The notes below the pieces were generated by a model. That model was not told the DNA's origin. It was given only the letters and a program-made list of their open reading frames with translations, and made no database searches. Source: an uncultured Lachnospiraceae bacterium (lineage in GTDB: Bacteria; Bacillota_A; Clostridia; Lachnospirales; Lachnospiraceae). From it: 6,347 nt of DNA. Shown here one piece after another: positions 5,633 through 6,347 of this stretch. How positions within the stretch are numbered: the stretch's first letter is position 1; the number at the start of each line of letters is the position of its first letter. The stretch spans positions 1 through 6,347 of the forward strand of contig CADBQK010000391.1 of assembly GCA_902796775.1 (NCBI GenBank), written 5' to 3'. The position numbers and the translations under genes are program-made.

Positions 5633-5687
5633 GTGAAAAGAATAAAAAGGGAGGCATATGGGAATGTCCCCCGGTAGAGGGTGGTGA
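5633..5687 (+). other. Leader micro-ORFs ahead of the response regulator
   Basis: GTG 5633 encodes MKRIKREAYGNVPR, ends at TAG 5675-5677, and is preceded by GGAGGG with 6 bases of spacing. ATG 5658 (or 5664) encodes MGMSPGRGW, ends at TGA 5685-5687, and is preceded by AGGGAGG. The second is in frame with the regulator and separated from its TTG by only two codons after the stop. Either could be a leader peptide or chance in a purine-rich leader. Confidence 0.3.
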
Positions 5688-5693
5688 TGTGTA

Positions 5694-6347
5694 TTGCATG
5701 AACGGGTCAGCGTCATCGTCGTGGACGACGAAATGATTTCCAGGGGCTATATGGAGCTGTTCATCAAGCCTTCCAGGAAATACGAGGTTATCGCTTCCCT
5801 GCCCTTCGCCAGCGATGCCCTGTTCTGGTGCAGGGAAGACGGGAAGCCGATCCCGGATCTTGTCCTGATGGATGTAATGATGGCCAGCGGGATCGACGGG
5901 CTCACCGCCGCTGGGAAGATCAAGGAGGAATTTCCCTCTGTCCGGATCATCATTACCACATCCATGGCGGATGCAGACTGGCTCGACAAGGCCAGGGACG
6001 CCGGAATCGAAGGCTTCTGGTTCAAGAATTACCCGGATATGCCGCTGCTGGATGTGATGGACAAGGTGATGGCAGGTGAGAGCGTTTACCCTGACGAAGC
6101 GCCGGATCTGACTCTGGGCAGGCTTCCGGCCTCCCGGCTGACACGGCAGCAGCGCAGCATCCTGCGGGAGCTGACTGAGGGCTTTTCCAACCGGGAAATC
6201 GCCCGGATCCTACATCTGAGCCCGAACACGGTCAAGGATTATCTGGACGATCTGATGGAAAAGAGCGGGATCCATTCGCGCACAGCACTTGCCGCGCAGG
6301 CCTCCCGCCTCGGCATCGTCGTCAGCGAAACGGAACGGACACAGGCA
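5694..6347 (+). CDS. NarL/LuxR-family two-component response regulator, 3' end missing
   Basis: 218 codons are visible and the frame is still open at the window end; family members are about 210-225 residues, so little is missing. The receiver domain (about 4-127) has the acidic pair Asp11-Asp12, the phosphoacceptor Asp60 in DLVLMDVMM, Thr88/Thr89 and Lys111 (GFWFKN). The helix-turn-helix (about 148-210) reads LTRQQRSILRELTEGFSNRE, then IARILHLSPNTVKDYLDDLM, the classic GerE/LuxR pattern. The start is placed at TTG 5694 (MHERVSVIVVDDE) because an in-frame TGA stands at 5685-5687. No in-frame ATG or GTG lies between that stop and the receiver core, and GGTGGTGAT (5680s) gives a good ribosome binding site about 5 bases upstream. 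It is divergent from the sensor pair and is presumably phosphorylated by the kinase at 2118-3611. Phosphorylation would drive dimerisation and DNA binding. The target genes are unknown; the divergent region and the transporter are candidates. Confidence 0.9.
   Translation, partial: MHERVSVIVVDDEMISRGYMELFIKPSRKYEVIASLPFASDALFWCREDGKPIPDLVLMDVMMASGIDGLTAAGKIKEEFPSVRIIITTSMADADWLDKARDAGIEGFWFKNYPDMPLLDVMDKVMAGESVYPDEAPDLTLGRLPASRLTRQQRSILRELTEGFSNREIARILHLSPNTVKDYLDDLMEKSGIHSRTALAAQASRLGIVVSETERTQA

Noticed and set aside
5488..5736. Plus-strand frame of 82 codons overlapping the regulator start
   Set aside because: It runs through the promoter and homopolymer hairpin, and its last codons are an out-of-frame reading of the regulator gene.
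1..6347. CRISPR arrays, tRNA or rRNA genes, transposase genes or insertion-sequence ends
   Set aside because: No regularly spaced repeats, cloverleaf-like segments, transposase motifs or terminal inverted repeats with flanking duplications were seen.

Overview
The window is about 6.3 kb of roughly 50% GC DNA. It reads like the chromosome of a Gram-positive anaerobe of the Clostridia, most likely a Lachnospiraceae-type gut bacterium. Three things suggest this: a Cys-anchored lipoprotein solute-binding protein, strong AGGAGG-type ribosome binding sites, and a 7TM-type sensor with partners of a kind familiar from that group. The genus assignment is inference. No tRNA, rRNA, CRISPR array or insertion sequence was found.

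Left part (1-1918, plus strand): the 3' part of a solute-binding lipoprotein gene and, 128 bases later, a complete inner-membrane permease gene. Both belong to the NitT/TauT/SsuABC-like class of ABC importers. The ATPase is not in the window and is probably upstream of base 1. The substrate cannot be read from the sequence.

Junction (1919-2135): a short AT-rich stretch. It holds a 33-codon fragment resembling the C-terminus of ribbon-helix-helix (CopG/BrnA-like) antitoxins, a good plus-strand promoter-like sequence, and a bidirectional hairpin terminator. The terminator stem overlaps the last codons of the convergent gene.

Middle (2118-5269, minus strand): two overlapping sensor genes transcribed leftward. 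The first-transcribed gene (3608-5269) encodes a seven-helix membrane sensor whose kinase half has lost the phosphoacceptor histidine and the ATP-binding boxes. The second (2118-3611) encodes a three-helix membrane histidine kinase with a PAS-like domain, a dimerisation helix carrying a candidate phosphoacceptor His and a recognisable HATPase. They overlap by 4 bases (ATGA) and share a near-identical signalling-helix segment. This suggests a heteromeric sensor in which one subunit senses and the other phosphorylates.

Right part (5270-6347): a 424-base divergent control region, then a NarL/LuxR-type response regulator on the plus strand that runs off the window end. The control region has a near-consensus promoter for the sensor operon (TTGACA-N17-TATAGT) with an imperfect palindrome in its spacer. 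It also has an extended -10 promoter for the regulator, several dyads, and a purine-rich leader with micro-ORFs in front of a TTG start.

The simplest overall reading is a three-protein signalling module (pseudokinase sensor, kinase, DNA-binding regulator) next to, and possibly controlling, an ABC importer. The link to the importer rests only on proximity.
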